Notes under the pieces: generated by a model
The model's database searches: none
The model's input: only the letters and a program-made list of their open reading frames with translations
Told to the model about the DNA's origin: nothing
Made by a program: the position numbers and the translations under genes
Shown here: positions 15,744 through 24,991 of the stretch, one piece after another
Position numbering within the stretch: position 1 is the stretch's first letter
Layout of the letters: every line of letters starts with the position of its first letter
Assembly: GCF_900107235.1 (NCBI RefSeq)
Contig: NZ_FNPF01000021.1
Coordinates: 1 to 49,172, forward strand
DNA length: 49,172 nt
Source: Citreimonas salinaria
GTDB taxonomy: Bacteria; Pseudomonadota; Alphaproteobacteria; Rhodobacterales; Rhodobacteraceae
Direction of reading: 5' to 3'

Positions 15744-18284
15744 CTATCTGTCCAACCCCCCGAGGCGTGGCAGTTTCAGCTTCGGTTTCTGTACCTTGCG
15801 CTTGAAAGCATCCTTCTTCGCAGGGGCAGGGGCAGGGGCAGGGGCAGGGGACTTCGATCCGAGAAGATCTTTGCGCAGCTTCATTCGGGGGCGCGTGTAC
15901 CGCTCCCGGATTTCCTCTCGCGCTTGATGCTGCGTCATCCCGGCGCAGAACGCCTTCTTCCTGTCGAGCGATGTGTTCGCGGTCTTCCGCTGGTTCACCA
16001 TTTCCGAGACCGATTCCACGAACTCGAGGTCGCCGATCTCGGACTCGAGGTAAGCGTCCGACCCCGGCAGGAGCGCTGAGCGGCGACTTCCCTCCAGTCC
16101 TGAAAAACGCCGCTCTTCGGGAAGGTGGGGGTCGTCGATGTAGACGTGGTCTCCCCCGTCAAGCACGAGGCAACCAGAATGTGCTTCGATGAGCAGGCCG
16201 GACACCGCAGTCTCGAGCAGGCACACGCGCCGGTATGACTCGAGTTCTTTCGACGACACGACGTCAGATGACCGCATGCGGCGGGCGGCTTGCTCCGCTC
16301 TCTCGAGGCGCTCTTTGGACACGTGCTTGCATGCGCTTGAGACCATGTCGGCATACTTTCCGGCGGGGTCGATAGCGCCGTCCTCAGCGAGGCCGTATTC
16401 CTGAAAGTGGCCCCGCGTCGTTTCCAGTTCGGGATCGGCGGCGGCGGCGGCGAAGCGTTCCACGACGGCTGAATTCAGGATCCTGACATGAACGCCAAGC
16501 GGCGAGTCAGGCGGGTCCGCTACCTCGTGCGCAAGCAGGGGTTCCATCGCAGGATTGTCGTCGAATGCTCGGTGCAGGTGCCGCGTGATGATGTACTGCA
16601 AGGCACTGAAATGCGTGCCGGTGCCGGACTTCGACAAAGCCGCCATCTTACGTCGATCGCCGATTGCTTCCAGCGAATCGATCGCTGTCCGGAACGTGCC
16701 AGCCGACGTTTCGATCGTTCTCCGCGCGGTGTGACTCATCGTCGGCGTCTTGGGTATTCCGGACGGGGCAGGGCGGTCGACCTGGTTCGCCTTGCGCTCT
16801 TGCTCTTGCACGACCTCGAACTCGGCGAGGAGCACGTCGAGCTCTGCCGTCTGTCGCCCGGGCAACGAGAAGTGCCGGACAAGCGCCAGAGGGTCTTCGG
16901 CACCCTTGAAGACCGGATCGCCGTAAACCGCCTGGTTGGCGGTGTAGAGCCCGCCGTCGACCAGTTTCGGGCGGAGTAGGTTCATGACTTCCTTGAACTT
17001 CTCGGGGTCAACCGGTCGGTCCAGTTCCGCCCAGAGCCGGCCTCGGAGATTCCGGGTAACCGGCGCATGCTCGTACGTGCCGTCATCACGCTTCCGCATG
17101 CCTGCCGAGGACGACAGCGAGCATCGCATCCGCGCCCTCTGGAGAGCGCGGGGCAGGGCGGCTCTCACTTCTTCGAAAGCTGCCTCGGCTTCAGTCGACA
17201 GATCGTAAGCTCGGCTCAGCTGGAAATCGTCGATATCGAGCGGAACGTACCGGATGTCTTGATCGAGGAGCGTGCCGAAGATGAAACGCAGACCCGGCAC
17301 CCAGGCCAGGTCTTCGCTCCCGAACGCCTTCTTGATGCGGTTTTTCAGGAGCCCGTCGGGTTCTTTGAGTTTTCCGTCGTCGGCGTATTCCAGCCTTTCG
17401 GATTCGCTTTTCTTGCGACGTACGTCTTTGAAGGGTTCGTAGAAAACCGGGCGTCCGATCGTAGTGAATGAGCTGTCACGGAAGCTGCTCTCGACATGCT
17501 CGTCGAGATCCCGGTTCGCCTGAGGTTTGAAGAAGAACTTCGACGCATTCGGATTGTTTGTCCTGTCGAAAGCGCCGTCCTCGAGACGGGTGTAGGTCTT
17601 CGAGTAAGGCAGAGCATCCCACGCCTTCGAACTGCGATCGAACGAAGCCCACTTCATCCGTGCGGTGACCTCTGTCTCCTCTGTCTCCGCCGCGTCAGGG
17701 CCGAAATATTCGACTGCCAGTTCTCCTCGCAACGCGGCCTGAATCGGTCGATTCCTTGCGTCCAGGTCAGCTTCAGTCGGCTCGTGGAAGAACGCCTCCT
17801 GACCGGCTTGCGGCTTGTCGGGGAGGGGTTTGCATTCTGCGGCGGCGGTCCGCCCGATGCCGTCGTCGGCGTATTCGTAGATGTCCTCGATGACCCGCGA
17901 TAGGGCAGGGAGCTCGGCGCTCTTGCTCACCATCTGAGCGGGTATTGCGACGCCGCCCAAGCCCTTGAGCTCGAATGCCAGTGTCAGGGATCCGCTTTCA
18001 TCCCGCGGGAATACCAGGCGCACGTTGTGATTTCCGAAGAACGCGGCAAGGTGCTGCGCCGTCCGCTTTTCGGGTTCGTCGGCAGTATCGTTGATGAAGT
18101 GAGCCAGTCGCCAGGCAAGGTGATCGCATGCGCTCTTCGCGTCCACCTGCAACGTCTGATCACCGTTCGGTCGGTGTTCGACGTAGACCGCGAGCGTGTT
18201 CCGGAACGGCTTCTTCGATCCTGATCTACCTGGATTGCGCGGGCCCCCCTGCGCCCTCGGCTCACTAAGCTTCCTGATCGCCAT
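15744..18284 (-). CDS. Archaeo-eukaryotic-primase-like replication protein (846 aa)
   Basis: The central region has the three motifs of the AEP fold in order. Motif I is VPLDIDD (metal-binding D350 and D352), motif II is SLSSSAG (389-395, where sxH is usual, so the His appears to be missing) and motif III is WAELD (418-422). After these comes GGLYTANQAVYGDP, also seen in plasmid and phage AEP proteins. The N-terminal 330 and C-terminal 350 residues match nothing I know. The tail carries an Ala-Pro tract encoded by four GGGGCA hexamers (15823-15846) and a Lys-rich end. Iterons abut its 3' end, and a helicase gene lies across two small genes. I infer plasmid DNA priming; the missing His leaves activity open. 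Confidence 0.62.
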   Translation of the reverse strand: MAIRKLSEPRAQGGPRNPGRSGSKKPFRNTLAVYVEHRPNGDQTLQVDAKSACDHLAWRLAHFINDTADEPEKRTAQHLAAFFGNHNVRLVFPRDESGSLTLAFELKGLGGVAIPAQMVSKSAELPALSRVIEDIYEYADDGIGRTAAAECKPLPDKPQAGQEAFFHEPTEADLDARNRPIQAALRGELAVEYFGPDAAETEETEVTARMKWASFDRSSKAWDALPYSKTYTRLEDGAFDRTNNPNASKFFFKPQANRDLDEHVESSFRDSSFTTIGRPVFYEPFKDVRRKKSESERLEYADDGKLKEPDGLLKNRIKKAFGSEDLAWVPGLRFIFGTLLDQDIRYVPLDIDDFQLSRAYDLSTEAEAAFEEVRAALPRALQRARMRCSLSSSAGMRKRDDGTYEHAPVTRNLRGRLWAELDRPVDPEKFKEVMNLLRPKLVDGGLYTANQAVYGDPVFKGAEDPLALVRHFSLPGRQTAELDVLLAEFEVVQEQERKANQVDRPAPSGIPKTPTMSHTARRTIETSAGTFRTAIDSLEAIGDRRKMAALSKSGTGTHFSALQYIITRHLHRAFDDNPAMEPLLAHEVADPPDSPLGVHVRILNSAVVERFAAAAADPELETTRGHFQEYGLAEDGAIDPAGKYADMVSSACKHVSKERLERAEQAARRMRSSDVVSSKELESYRRVCLLETAVSGLLIEAHSGCLVLDGGDHVYIDDPHLPEERRFSGLEGSRRSALLPGSDAYLESEIGDLEFVESVSEMVNQRKTANTSLDRKKAFCAGMTQHQAREEIRERYTRPRMKLRKDLLGSKSPAPAPAPAPAKKDAFKRKVQKPKLKLPRLGGLDR

Positions 18285-18347
18285 GCGAAATCTGTCCTTA
18301 ATCCGGGTCGGCCTATACTATCCCACTCGATGATGAAAGGACGATTT

Positions 18348-18746
18348 ATGAAGGATAGCGAAGGAATGACCGGAGGTCTCAGAGGCCTCGTGATAGTGCT
18401 GTATGGTTGCGTGATCGCTGGCGTATTCACAGCCTTGTCGCTGAACGTCCTCGCCGGCCTGGTCGCACTAGCGCTCTGCCTTGCCGGCCCCGTCTCCGTT
18501 CGAGAGCCACTGTGGACGCTCACCTGGAAGAACGCCATCATCATGCTCGCCGACGCGATCCCGGTCTTGCTGCTCGTTCGTTCAGTCGTCCTCCTGCCGC
18601 AGCAGCCGATGGCGCAGATCGAGGCAACCGATTTCCTGTCCGGGACCGTCGTGTTCGTGGCAGCGATCCTGGTCGGCTTCATCATGAAAGTCTGGCTCAT
18701 TCTCGATGTCGTCAGGATCTACGACGGGCACCCGATCAGGCGATGA
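18348..18746 (+). CDS. Small integral membrane protein (132 aa)
   Basis: Three to four predicted transmembrane segments: about residues 10-30, 34-48, 62-80 and 98-120. The ATG at 18348 has AAAGGA 7 nt upstream, better than the ATG at 18330. It is divergent from the primase-like gene, with 63 bp between starts. Its end overlaps the convergent gene 18736-19455 by 11 bp. The family is not recognised. Confidence 0.7.
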   Translation: MKDSEGMTGGLRGLVIVLYGCVIAGVFTALSLNVLAGLVALALCLAGPVSVREPLWTLTWKNAIIMLADAIPVLLLVRSVVLLPQQPMAQIEATDFLSGTVVFVAAILVGFIMKVWLILDVVRIYDGHPIRR

Positions 18747-19455
18747 CGGGCCTGCGGCTGATCATGCGCGAGACACCTTCAAGGGCGCGCCTTGCGGCTT
18801 CTGCACACGGCATTGCCGGGGCGTCGTCGTGCATGACGTCCTCGAGGTCGACGTCATCCATGGCCAGGTCGGCATCGAAAGCGGGCAGGGGCGGGCACGC
18901 GTTCTGCAGTTCCCGGTCCGCGCTCGCACCGTAGTGCCGTTCGAACTCCTCCAGCTCATCCGCGGTGACATCGCCCGCACGCTGCCGACGCAGCAGGTCT
19001 GCGAGATACTCCAGGCTGCCATCTTCACCAGGCATCGGGATCTTGCTGTCGTAGAGCGTGCGGTCGAGGATGCCCGAGCGCTTGCTGTGATCAGGAGCTT
19101 CCGTTCCCGGCTCGGGATGCCGCAGGCAGTTCAGGATCTCGCGGCCGACACCGGGCACATCCGCGGCGAAGGCCGTGTACATCTCGTTGAGCTGCCGTCC
19201 GGTTTCGGGGTTCGAGACTGCAAACGCCGGGAAGAACTCGTCCTCGGTTTCGATGAGCGTGACCGTCACCCGCTCGCCGCGGCACCGCGCGATCTCGTTG
19301 GCGGCGAAGCAGATCACGTACGCCGAATGCCAGAGCTCGGCATCGATCTGGGGTTGCTTGATGTCCAGGTTCGGAAACCAGCGCACAAACAGCGCGTGCG
19401 CGTTCTTCTCCCAAGCCTCGGTCATGCGGATCGTGTTCGTCATGGTGTTCATCAT
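18736..19455 (-). CDS. Hypothetical soluble protein (239 aa)
   Basis: An alpha/beta protein with an acidic C-terminal half (PAFDADLAMDDVDLEDVMHDD) and no signal peptide. Several Met codons cluster at the start; GGAG precedes those at 19455 and 19452, so the ATG at 19464 is less likely. It is convergent with a membrane-protein gene (11-bp overlap) and divergent from the helicase gene. No family is recognised. Confidence 0.7.
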   Translation of the reverse strand: MMNTMTNTIRMTEAWEKNAHALFVRWFPNLDIKQPQIDAELWHSAYVICFAANEIARCRGERVTVTLIETEDEFFPAFAVSNPETGRQLNEMYTAFAADVPGVGREILNCLRHPEPGTEAPDHSKRSGILDRTLYDSKIPMPGEDGSLEYLADLLRRQRAGDVTADELEEFERHYGASADRELQNACPPLPAFDADLAMDDVDLEDVMHDDAPAMPCAEAARRALEGVSRMISRRPVIA

Positions 19456-19647
19456 CGTCTCCATCCTTCTGACAAGGACATGAGCAAGCGTCTTGCAGGA
19501 AGTTTAGCGGCCGGAATTTTTCCGGGATAATCCATGCTGTCCTTGCTCAAGGCGAATAAAGAAAGTGGCCGCACAAACATTTTTCACACTTTTTCTTGCG
19601 TATTTTTCGGTTTTGTTCTATGTGAAACTTGGACCAAGGGTACTACA

Positions 19648-21891
19648 ATGAATAAGATGACTCGCACATTTGCGGGCGTTGAAGCTGCGTCAGCAGAACT
19701 GACATATTTTGACCGGTCACGGGCAGAACCGCTTCACACGATGCCGCGACAGTTCTCGTTCGACCATGCGGTCGAACGCATCCCGGACGACATGAAGGGT
19801 CCGGAATTCACAGACTCCACGATTTCGGCGATGATGCCGAGGATCCTTGCCTCGGCGGCGGATGAGCGGGCTGTCGCGCAGATCATCCACGCGCCGGCGG
19901 GCACCGGCAAGACGTACCAGGCGGTCCGTTCCGTGGCGGCGCTCATTGCGAACGGGACCATCAGCAAAGTCGTTCTGTATCTTGTACCGACGCACGCTCT
20001 GGCAGCGCAGACTGAAGAGAAATACCGCAACCTGGATATCCTCGCCCGGACGTACTTGGGTCAGTCACAAGCGGATGCGTGCACGCGCTCTGATACTGCA
20101 CAAGCCGTCGCTGAGATCGGGCTGTCTGCGAGGGACCTGTGTGGCAGTGAAGATGATGAAGACCGGTGCCCTGATTTTTATGACTGCCCGCTTCAGAAGC
20201 TCCGGGCAGAGATCGCAAGGAACAGGCCACCAGTGCTCATCGCACCCGTAGAATACCTGCGCAGCGGCGGACTCCCGCCGGAGGTCATGGACCCCGGGCT
20301 GATCATCATAGACGAGTCGATCGTCAGCACGATGATCCGGCACGACACCATCCAAGCCCAGAAACTGGGCAAGGTCTGGAGCGAGAAGCTTCGGAGCTTG
20401 GGTGAGCTCGAAGAGGGCTACGAAGCACTTCACGACCTGCAGAACGACTTGCTGACGTCACTCGGAGACCCAGACCCGGTAAGTCGGATGCTCAAGCGCT
20501 ACGGATCGATGAAAGAGCTCTTGAGCAAGATCAACGCGGTCATCGACCTGCGGCAGAGCGAGATGCGGGCGCTGATCGGAGGGATCGGCGGCAGGACAAC
20601 GGCCGAACACGTGAGCAGAGCCCGGTTGCCGAAGTATTACTCGCGGGAACTCCAGCTCTGGTCGTCCCTGCGTGATCGAGTGTTGGCGATCCATGCCGGG
20701 CGCGAGACGAGCAACTGGGTTGCCGCAAGGACTGCGGAGAACCACGAAGACGCGAAGCGCGAGGACGTCTACATCGACTTTATCGACCGCATCGAGTTCC
20801 CCTCGAAGTCACCCGTCATCATGCTCGATGCGAGTGCCGACGAGGCGATCTACCAGCGCCTCTTCAGAGCCACGCACACGGTCAAGTACACGCGCTACGC
20901 ACGCCCGATTGACACCCTTCACCGCACGGCGATCGTCGGCTTGAGCTGCAGCAAGAGCTCTCTCACGCAACGCTTCGACGGGTCCGTGAAGGACGGTCGA
21001 AACAGAGAACAGGAACGCCAGAACAGGATCGCGCGCATCGACTCCGTGCTCGATGCCATCGGCCGGCGGGAAGGGAAGCGCTCGATCCTGCTCGTCGCCA
21101 CCCACGCGGTCATCCAGTCGATCAAGGACGGAGAGATCGGGAAGCGCTTCGTCGACAATCATGATGTCACCCTCGCGCATTTCGGCAGCCTGCGGGGCCT
21201 GAACAAGCACGAGAAGACGATGACGACGATCATCCTCGGTAAGCTCGAGCCGAACGAGGACGGGGCCCGCCGGATTGCCGCAGGGATTTCAGAAGATCCC
21301 GACAGGGTCCTCGCGTCGAAGCCTGAGCGGGTGAAGTCCAACGCTCTGATCGCGTTGCGCGACGGCCGGGCCGGCGAGATCAGCACGTCGACTTACAAAG
21401 ACCCGGACATGGCACGCGTGCTCTACCAGATCAGAGAAGAAGAGATCGTCCAGGCGGAGCAGAGAATCCGCGCGGCACGGCGGCAGAAGGAAGACATCCG
21501 CTCTTATATCATCGGCGACGTCATCCCGGCTTCGTTCCGGTTCGACGATGTCTATCACATCAAGGATTTCATGAAATCCAAGCTGGACGAGGTCGCCGAG
21601 GCTTACCACGGTTGCCTGTCAGCTCTCGCGTACCAGGATCTGCACGGAACCACGGCCCAAGCCGCTCGGCAATTCATGAAAAAACACGACTTCCAGAAGT
21701 CGTCTGTTCCTGTGGGGTGGCAGGCCTGGACAGTGCAGAAGGATGGCGCGCGGGGTGCCCCGATGTACGTGTACGGGAAGCGCGGGGAGGTTACTGAAAA
21801 TGCAGTGGCCCTTCATGTCGCCAGACTGAAGGAGTGGGCCCTGGAAGACGTTCGCGTCCTTCCTGCAAAAGAGGAAACGGCAGCCGCTTGA
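19648..21891 (+). CDS. Superfamily 2-like helicase with a candidate Fe-S cysteine cluster (747 aa)
   Basis: Walker A is HAPAGTGKT (about 81-89) and Walker B LIIIDES (about 218-224). Between them lie four cysteines (C144, C165, C174, C180), the last two in CPDFYDCP. XPD/DinG-type helicases carry a 4Fe-4S cluster in the same interval, so a metal cluster is plausible. The C-terminal half has HFGSLRGLNKHEKTM and ends with a Lys-rich region, consistent with a second RecA-like domain. The ATG at 19648 has AAGG upstream; an AT-rich segment (19600-19640) could hold the promoter. Next to the primase-like gene and a sigma factor, it probably unwinds plasmid DNA during replication. Confidence 0.75.
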   Translation: MNKMTRTFAGVEAASAELTYFDRSRAEPLHTMPRQFSFDHAVERIPDDMKGPEFTDSTISAMMPRILASAADERAVAQIIHAPAGTGKTYQAVRSVAALIANGTISKVVLYLVPTHALAAQTEEKYRNLDILARTYLGQSQADACTRSDTAQAVAEIGLSARDLCGSEDDEDRCPDFYDCPLQKLRAEIARNRPPVLIAPVEYLRSGGLPPEVMDPGLIIIDESIVSTMIRHDTIQAQKLGKVWSEKLRSLGELEEGYEALHDLQNDLLTSLGDPDPVSRMLKRYGSMKELLSKINAVIDLRQSEMRALIGGIGGRTTAEHVSRARLPKYYSRELQLWSSLRDRVLAIHAGRETSNWVAARTAENHEDAKREDVYIDFIDRIEFPSKSPVIMLDASADEAIYQRLFRATHTVKYTRYARPIDTLHRTAIVGLSCSKSSLTQRFDGSVKDGRNREQERQNRIARIDSVLDAIGRREGKRSILLVATHAVIQSIKDGEIGKRFVDNHDVTLAHFGSLRGLNKHEKTMTTIILGKLEPNEDGARRIAAGISEDPDRVLASKPERVKSNALIALRDGRAGEISTSTYKDPDMARVLYQIREEEIVQAEQRIRAARRQKEDIRSYIIGDVIPASFRFDDVYHIKDFMKSKLDEVAEAYHGCLSALAYQDLHGTTAQAARQFMKKHDFQKSSVPVGWQAWTVQKDGARGAPMYVYGKRGEVTENAVALHVARLKEWALEDVRVLPAKEETAAA

Positions 21892-21930
21892 ACGATCGAG
21901 CGGCACCACACACACCACACACCCTCAACA

Positions 21931-21943
21931 GGGGCGAAGCCCC
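21931..21943 (+). terminator. GCGAAGC hairpin after the helicase gene
   Basis: GGGGCGAAGCCCC, a perfect stem with a GAA-type loop, 40 bp after the stop. It follows an ACCACACACCC tract that is found again before a related hairpin at 48408-48420. Confidence 0.5.
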
Positions 21944-22050
21944 GTACAGGACGTAATCGCCCTGATCCTTCCTGATCTTGCTCTCATTAAACCCCAGCGA
22001 AACCGCGTGCTGGTTAAAGCGTCCTCACACACCAACAGGGACGTCTATCC

Positions 22051-22938
22051 ATGCACATTTCGTCGATGACAAACTCGCAACTGCTCCAGGCCTACGCATC
22101 GCTTGCCGGGGAGGATTGCGAAGCCTTCGATGGCCCTTCACCCCAGGAAGCGATCCTGCATGACCTGACAGAGCGGTTCGAACGCTTGATCAACTCGGCC
22201 AGCCGCGGGATGCGGAACGCGGGCGTCATACCCCCTGAAGATATCCGGCAGGAGGCGGTCAACGGCTTCCTGATCGCAGTCGAACAGGAAGCGCAGAACA
22301 TCAACTCCGGCGAGAACCCGGACCTCGATAGCTTCCCGGGGTTCGCGCGTACGATCATCTCCCGGCACCTCTTCCACGCTTTCGGAAACGCGAATTCGGT
22401 CATCAGCATGCCGACAAGTGGCAGCGTCATCGCGATCAAGCGAAGCCTCATCCGCCGCCAGTCCGCAGGCGGCAGCCCGGCGGAAATCATCAATGACGTC
22501 GCCGTACAACACGGTGTCCCAGTCTCATCCGTCGAGCGGGTCTTTGTCGCCATGTCGCCCGCGGCGGCTTACAACACCTGCGAAAACGGCGGTGAGGATG
22601 AGAGCGGTCACGTGGTGGCGATCGCCGATGCACAAGCTTCCGGCATGATCGAAGACGAAGAGCAACGAGCGCAGCAGGCCTGGCTGAAAGATGCGTTCTC
22701 CGAGCTGACCGATTTCGAACGCGAGGTCGTGAAATGCTTCTACGGCTTCGGCGACTATGATCGCGATGAACGCATGACCTACGCCGAGGTGGAAAGGATC
22801 CTGATCGCGCGGGGCATGAAGACGGACCGGGGCGGGCCCATCACGAAGAACGCCGTGATTTCATCCGCAGATCGCGCGATGAAACGCCTGAAAAGGGCCG
22901 CCCAAAAATCCCGTTACGCATATCTGAAAGCGGCGTGA
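22051..22938 (+). CDS. Sigma-70-family factor encoded on the plasmid
   Basis: 295 residues. A region-2-like part (about 35-110) includes PPEDIRQEAVNGFLIAVEQE and FPGFARTIISRHL. A region-3-like helix pair (128-165) follows. Region 4 (210-285) has LTDFEREVVKCFYGFG, MTYAEVERILIARG and a recognition-helix-like ISSADRAMKRLKRAA. These direct RNA polymerase to particular promoters; which ones is unknown, but GRTTAAAC motifs recur before backbone genes and two such elements (21985 and 22011) lie upstream of this start. No anti-sigma gene adjoins. The lytic transglycosylase follows 6 bp later, so the two are likely cotranscribed. Confidence 0.72.
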   Translation: MHISSMTNSQLLQAYASLAGEDCEAFDGPSPQEAILHDLTERFERLINSASRGMRNAGVIPPEDIRQEAVNGFLIAVEQEAQNINSGENPDLDSFPGFARTIISRHLFHAFGNANSVISMPTSGSVIAIKRSLIRRQSAGGSPAEIINDVAVQHGVPVSSVERVFVAMSPAAAYNTCENGGEDESGHVVAIADAQASGMIEDEEQRAQQAWLKDAFSELTDFEREVVKCFYGFGDYDRDERMTYAEVERILIARGMKTDRGGPITKNAVISSADRAMKRLKRAAQKSRYAYLKAA

Positions 22939-22944
22939 CCGCTG

Positions 22945-23595
22945 ATGAAGACCATGTTTTCGCAAGCCGCTCTCATCCTTCTTGGGGGGGTAGTGCCTGC
23001 TTGGGGTGACTCTCCGTGCTACGATCTGGCACCCCGCGCCGCCGATGAGGCAGGTGTTCCTCCTGAAATCCTGAAAGCCATCGTGTCCGCCGAAAGCGGC
23101 GGGCATCCCTGGACAACGAATACCGAAGGGAAGGGGGCTTACCACTCTTCCAAGGGCGCCGCCTTGGTACACGTCCGAGGTGAGCAATCGCACGGCACTG
23201 AGAGCATCGACATCGGCTGTGCGCAGATCAACCTGCGCTGGCATCCGAACGCCTTCCCATCGCTCCAGGCCGGCTTCGACCCCGAGGAGAACCTCGCCTA
23301 TGCCGCGGGTTTCCTTGCCGACCTGCGCCGCCAGCACTCTTCCTGGAGGTCAGCCGTCGGAGCTTACCACAGCCCGGGGAATCCGGCCCGGGCCCGAGCT
23401 TACGCCGACGGGGTCTACAGCTTGATGTCGCACGGGACCCAGGATTACGAGCGACCTGCTCTTACCATTGCCGCTCCCAGGCCGGCAGCTACGACGGAGC
23501 ACAAGAGACCGGGGATCACGAGAACAAGCATGCTGCCCGGCTCAATCGGAAACCTAGGATCGCGAGAGCGGCGAAACGCAGACGAAACCTGGTGA
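22945..23595 (+). CDS. Lytic transglycosylase (SLT domain), exported
   Basis: Signal peptide (about 1-21, ending VPAWG), then a lysozyme-like SLT domain. The catalytic Glu is in SAESGG (E50), with the later signatures IDIGCAQIN, NLAYAAGFLADL and AVGAYHSPGN. It cleaves peptidoglycan in the periplasm. In conjugation systems such enzymes (VirB1 type) open the wall for the channel, but no secretion genes are present here. The C-terminal 45 residues are low in structure. It starts 6 bp after the sigma gene. Confidence 0.87.
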   Translation: MKTMFSQAALILLGGVVPAWGDSPCYDLAPRAADEAGVPPEILKAIVSAESGGHPWTTNTEGKGAYHSSKGAALVHVRGEQSHGTESIDIGCAQINLRWHPNAFPSLQAGFDPEENLAYAAGFLADLRRQHSSWRSAVGAYHSPGNPARARAYADGVYSLMSHGTQDYERPALTIAAPRPAATTEHKRPGITRTSMLPGSIGNLGSRERRNADETW

Positions 23596-23627
23596 CGCTA
23601 CACCGGACCGGGACAAGGAAAGATCTG

Positions 23628-24125
23628 ATGTACGCAGCTGATAGAGACGACAGGCAGAAGACACGGTCGTTTCGAGATGTGCTCGAAGACATGGCGGCTG
23701 CCCGCCGGAAACACGCAAAGCCGTTCCCGCGGGTCGGACTGCGCTTCACGATCCTGCCCGTGCTCGGTCCCTCGGGCGAGGGCTACATCCTGCTGCGAGC
23801 GGAGAGCTCATCCATCTTCAATCCGTCGCTTGATTCAGAGGGTTCGAGGTTTCTCGCACGCCGCCAGGATTTCGGCGACACCCCCGACCCCAGGGTAGAC
23901 CCGGATGCCAGACTGTTCCCCGACAGCTGGACCGAGCACGGCGCCGCATGGACCGTCTTCGGCGGCAACGAGATCCTGAAAGCCGCCGGTGTGCCAGCCG
24001 TCGACATCGAGGATTACACGCCTCCGGCAGGCTGGGTGGCACCCGAACCTGGTATCGATGAAGCCGGCATCGGCGGAACACGCGTCATCGAAGTGCGGAG
24101 CTGGTTCGTCGCCAAGGCTGCCTGA
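23628..24125 (+). CDS. Hypothetical protein (165 aa)
   Basis: A soluble protein starting MYAADRDDRQKTRSF; the ATG at 23628 has GGAAAG upstream, better than the GTG at 23592. The middle has beta-strand pairs (VGLRFTILPVL, GYILLRAESS). The C-terminal part is Pro/Gly-rich and ends with a strand (TRVIEVRSWFVA). It follows the transglycosylase by 32 bp, so it is probably the third gene of that operon. No family is recognised. Confidence 0.65.
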   Translation: MYAADRDDRQKTRSFRDVLEDMAAARRKHAKPFPRVGLRFTILPVLGPSGEGYILLRAESSSIFNPSLDSEGSRFLARRQDFGDTPDPRVDPDARLFPDSWTEHGAAWTVFGGNEILKAAGVPAVDIEDYTPPAGWVAPEPGIDEAGIGGTRVIEVRSWFVAKAA

Positions 24126-24182
24126 TCCCTGAAAACACGGCAACTTTGTCAACATTGGAGGTTGGCTTCCTGTAATTCAGGA

Positions 24183-24396
24183 TGTGCGGGTTCTTTCCTA
24201 TTTGCAAAGAATTCTGTGCGGATGGTTTCCTAAATCGGATTGCCGATGCCGTCGGGTAGGGTTCTGCGGTTGTGAGCGAGCCGCTGCCAGACGCCAGCCA
24301 GGGAAAACCACACATCTGGAACCAGAGAAACCTCATGGGAGGACGGGCAGCTGGGTGTGGTCTGCGAAAATTATTGTGCGGATGGTTTCCTAAATC
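24183..24396 (+). repeat. Spaced direct repeats TGTGCGGATGGTTTCC
   Basis: A 22-bp unit (TGTGCGGATGGTTTCC plus TAAATC) occurs identically at 24215-24236 and 24375-24396, exactly 160 bp apart. A diverged copy, TGTGCGGGTTCTTTCC, is at 24183. A shorter match, GCGGATGGTTTC, is at about 48502. They lie in the gene-free stretch 24126-24658, which otherwise shows only a small CTACA-CGC-TGTAG dyad at 24488-24500. They may be binding sites of a plasmid protein. Confidence 0.6.
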
Positions 24397-24658
24397 AGCA
24401 ATGGTGGTGACTGGGCACGCCGCGAGGCGGGGGAAGCCGGCGTGAAAATGTCGTCAACGTCATGCACTTTATCCTTGAGTGTCTAATCTACACGCTGTAG
24501 AACAAGGACATTCTCTGAACAAGCGGCTGAATTCTCCGCCGGATTGGTGGCTGAAAGAAGAAAAGAAGACGGCGATAATCTGGGGGGATGTCGTCGTGCT
24601 CCGCCGAACAGGCGACTTGAAAGGGTACTGATCCATGTGATCGGGGCCCTTCCTTCTT

Positions 24659-24991
24659 TCAGCGGAGGCGGTCCTGCGGGATCTCGACGGCGAAGCGGTG
24701 GCTGTTATCGATCATCGTGCCCTTTGCTTCGCTGACGAAGTCCGTCACCGGGCCTTCGATGATGCGGGTCACGTCTTCCTGAAAGCGCAGTCCGATTTCG
24801 ACAGTCGCCTGCCCGACGTTGCCCCAGTCGACGTTGTGCGGGTCGCTGATCACCGTCGCGATGTCCGAGGTCCCGACGGTCATGCCGATGCTGACGAGGT
24901 ATGCCAGGAACGCGAGGATCGCAGCGTTGACGCTGTACTGCACCGCGATCTGGAAGGGGTTTCTGCGGGGAAGGGTGGCTGCGATGCTCAT
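24659..24991 (-). CDS. Small membrane-anchored protein (110 aa)
   Basis: One strong transmembrane segment (about residues 18-41, YSVNAAILAFLAYLVSIGMT), then a soluble domain of about 65 residues rich in Asp, Val and Ile. The ATG at 24991 has AGGATCG upstream. It lies downstream of the tyrosine recombinase on neither the same transcript nor an obvious operon. No family is recognised. Confidence 0.6.
   Translation of the reverse strand: MSIAATLPRRNPFQIAVQYSVNAAILAFLAYLVSIGMTVGTSDIATVISDPHNVDWGNVGQATVEIGLRFQEDVTRIIEGPVTDFVSEAKGTMIDNSHRFAVEIPQDRLR

Noticed and set aside
15744-18284. The 846-aa protein as a relaxase
   Set aside because: No HUH-type His triad or catalytic Tyr pattern; the DxD and later motifs fit a primase fold better.
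24183-24396. CRISPR array
   Set aside because: Only two identical units, 160 bp apart, with no regular spacers and no cas genes anywhere in the window.
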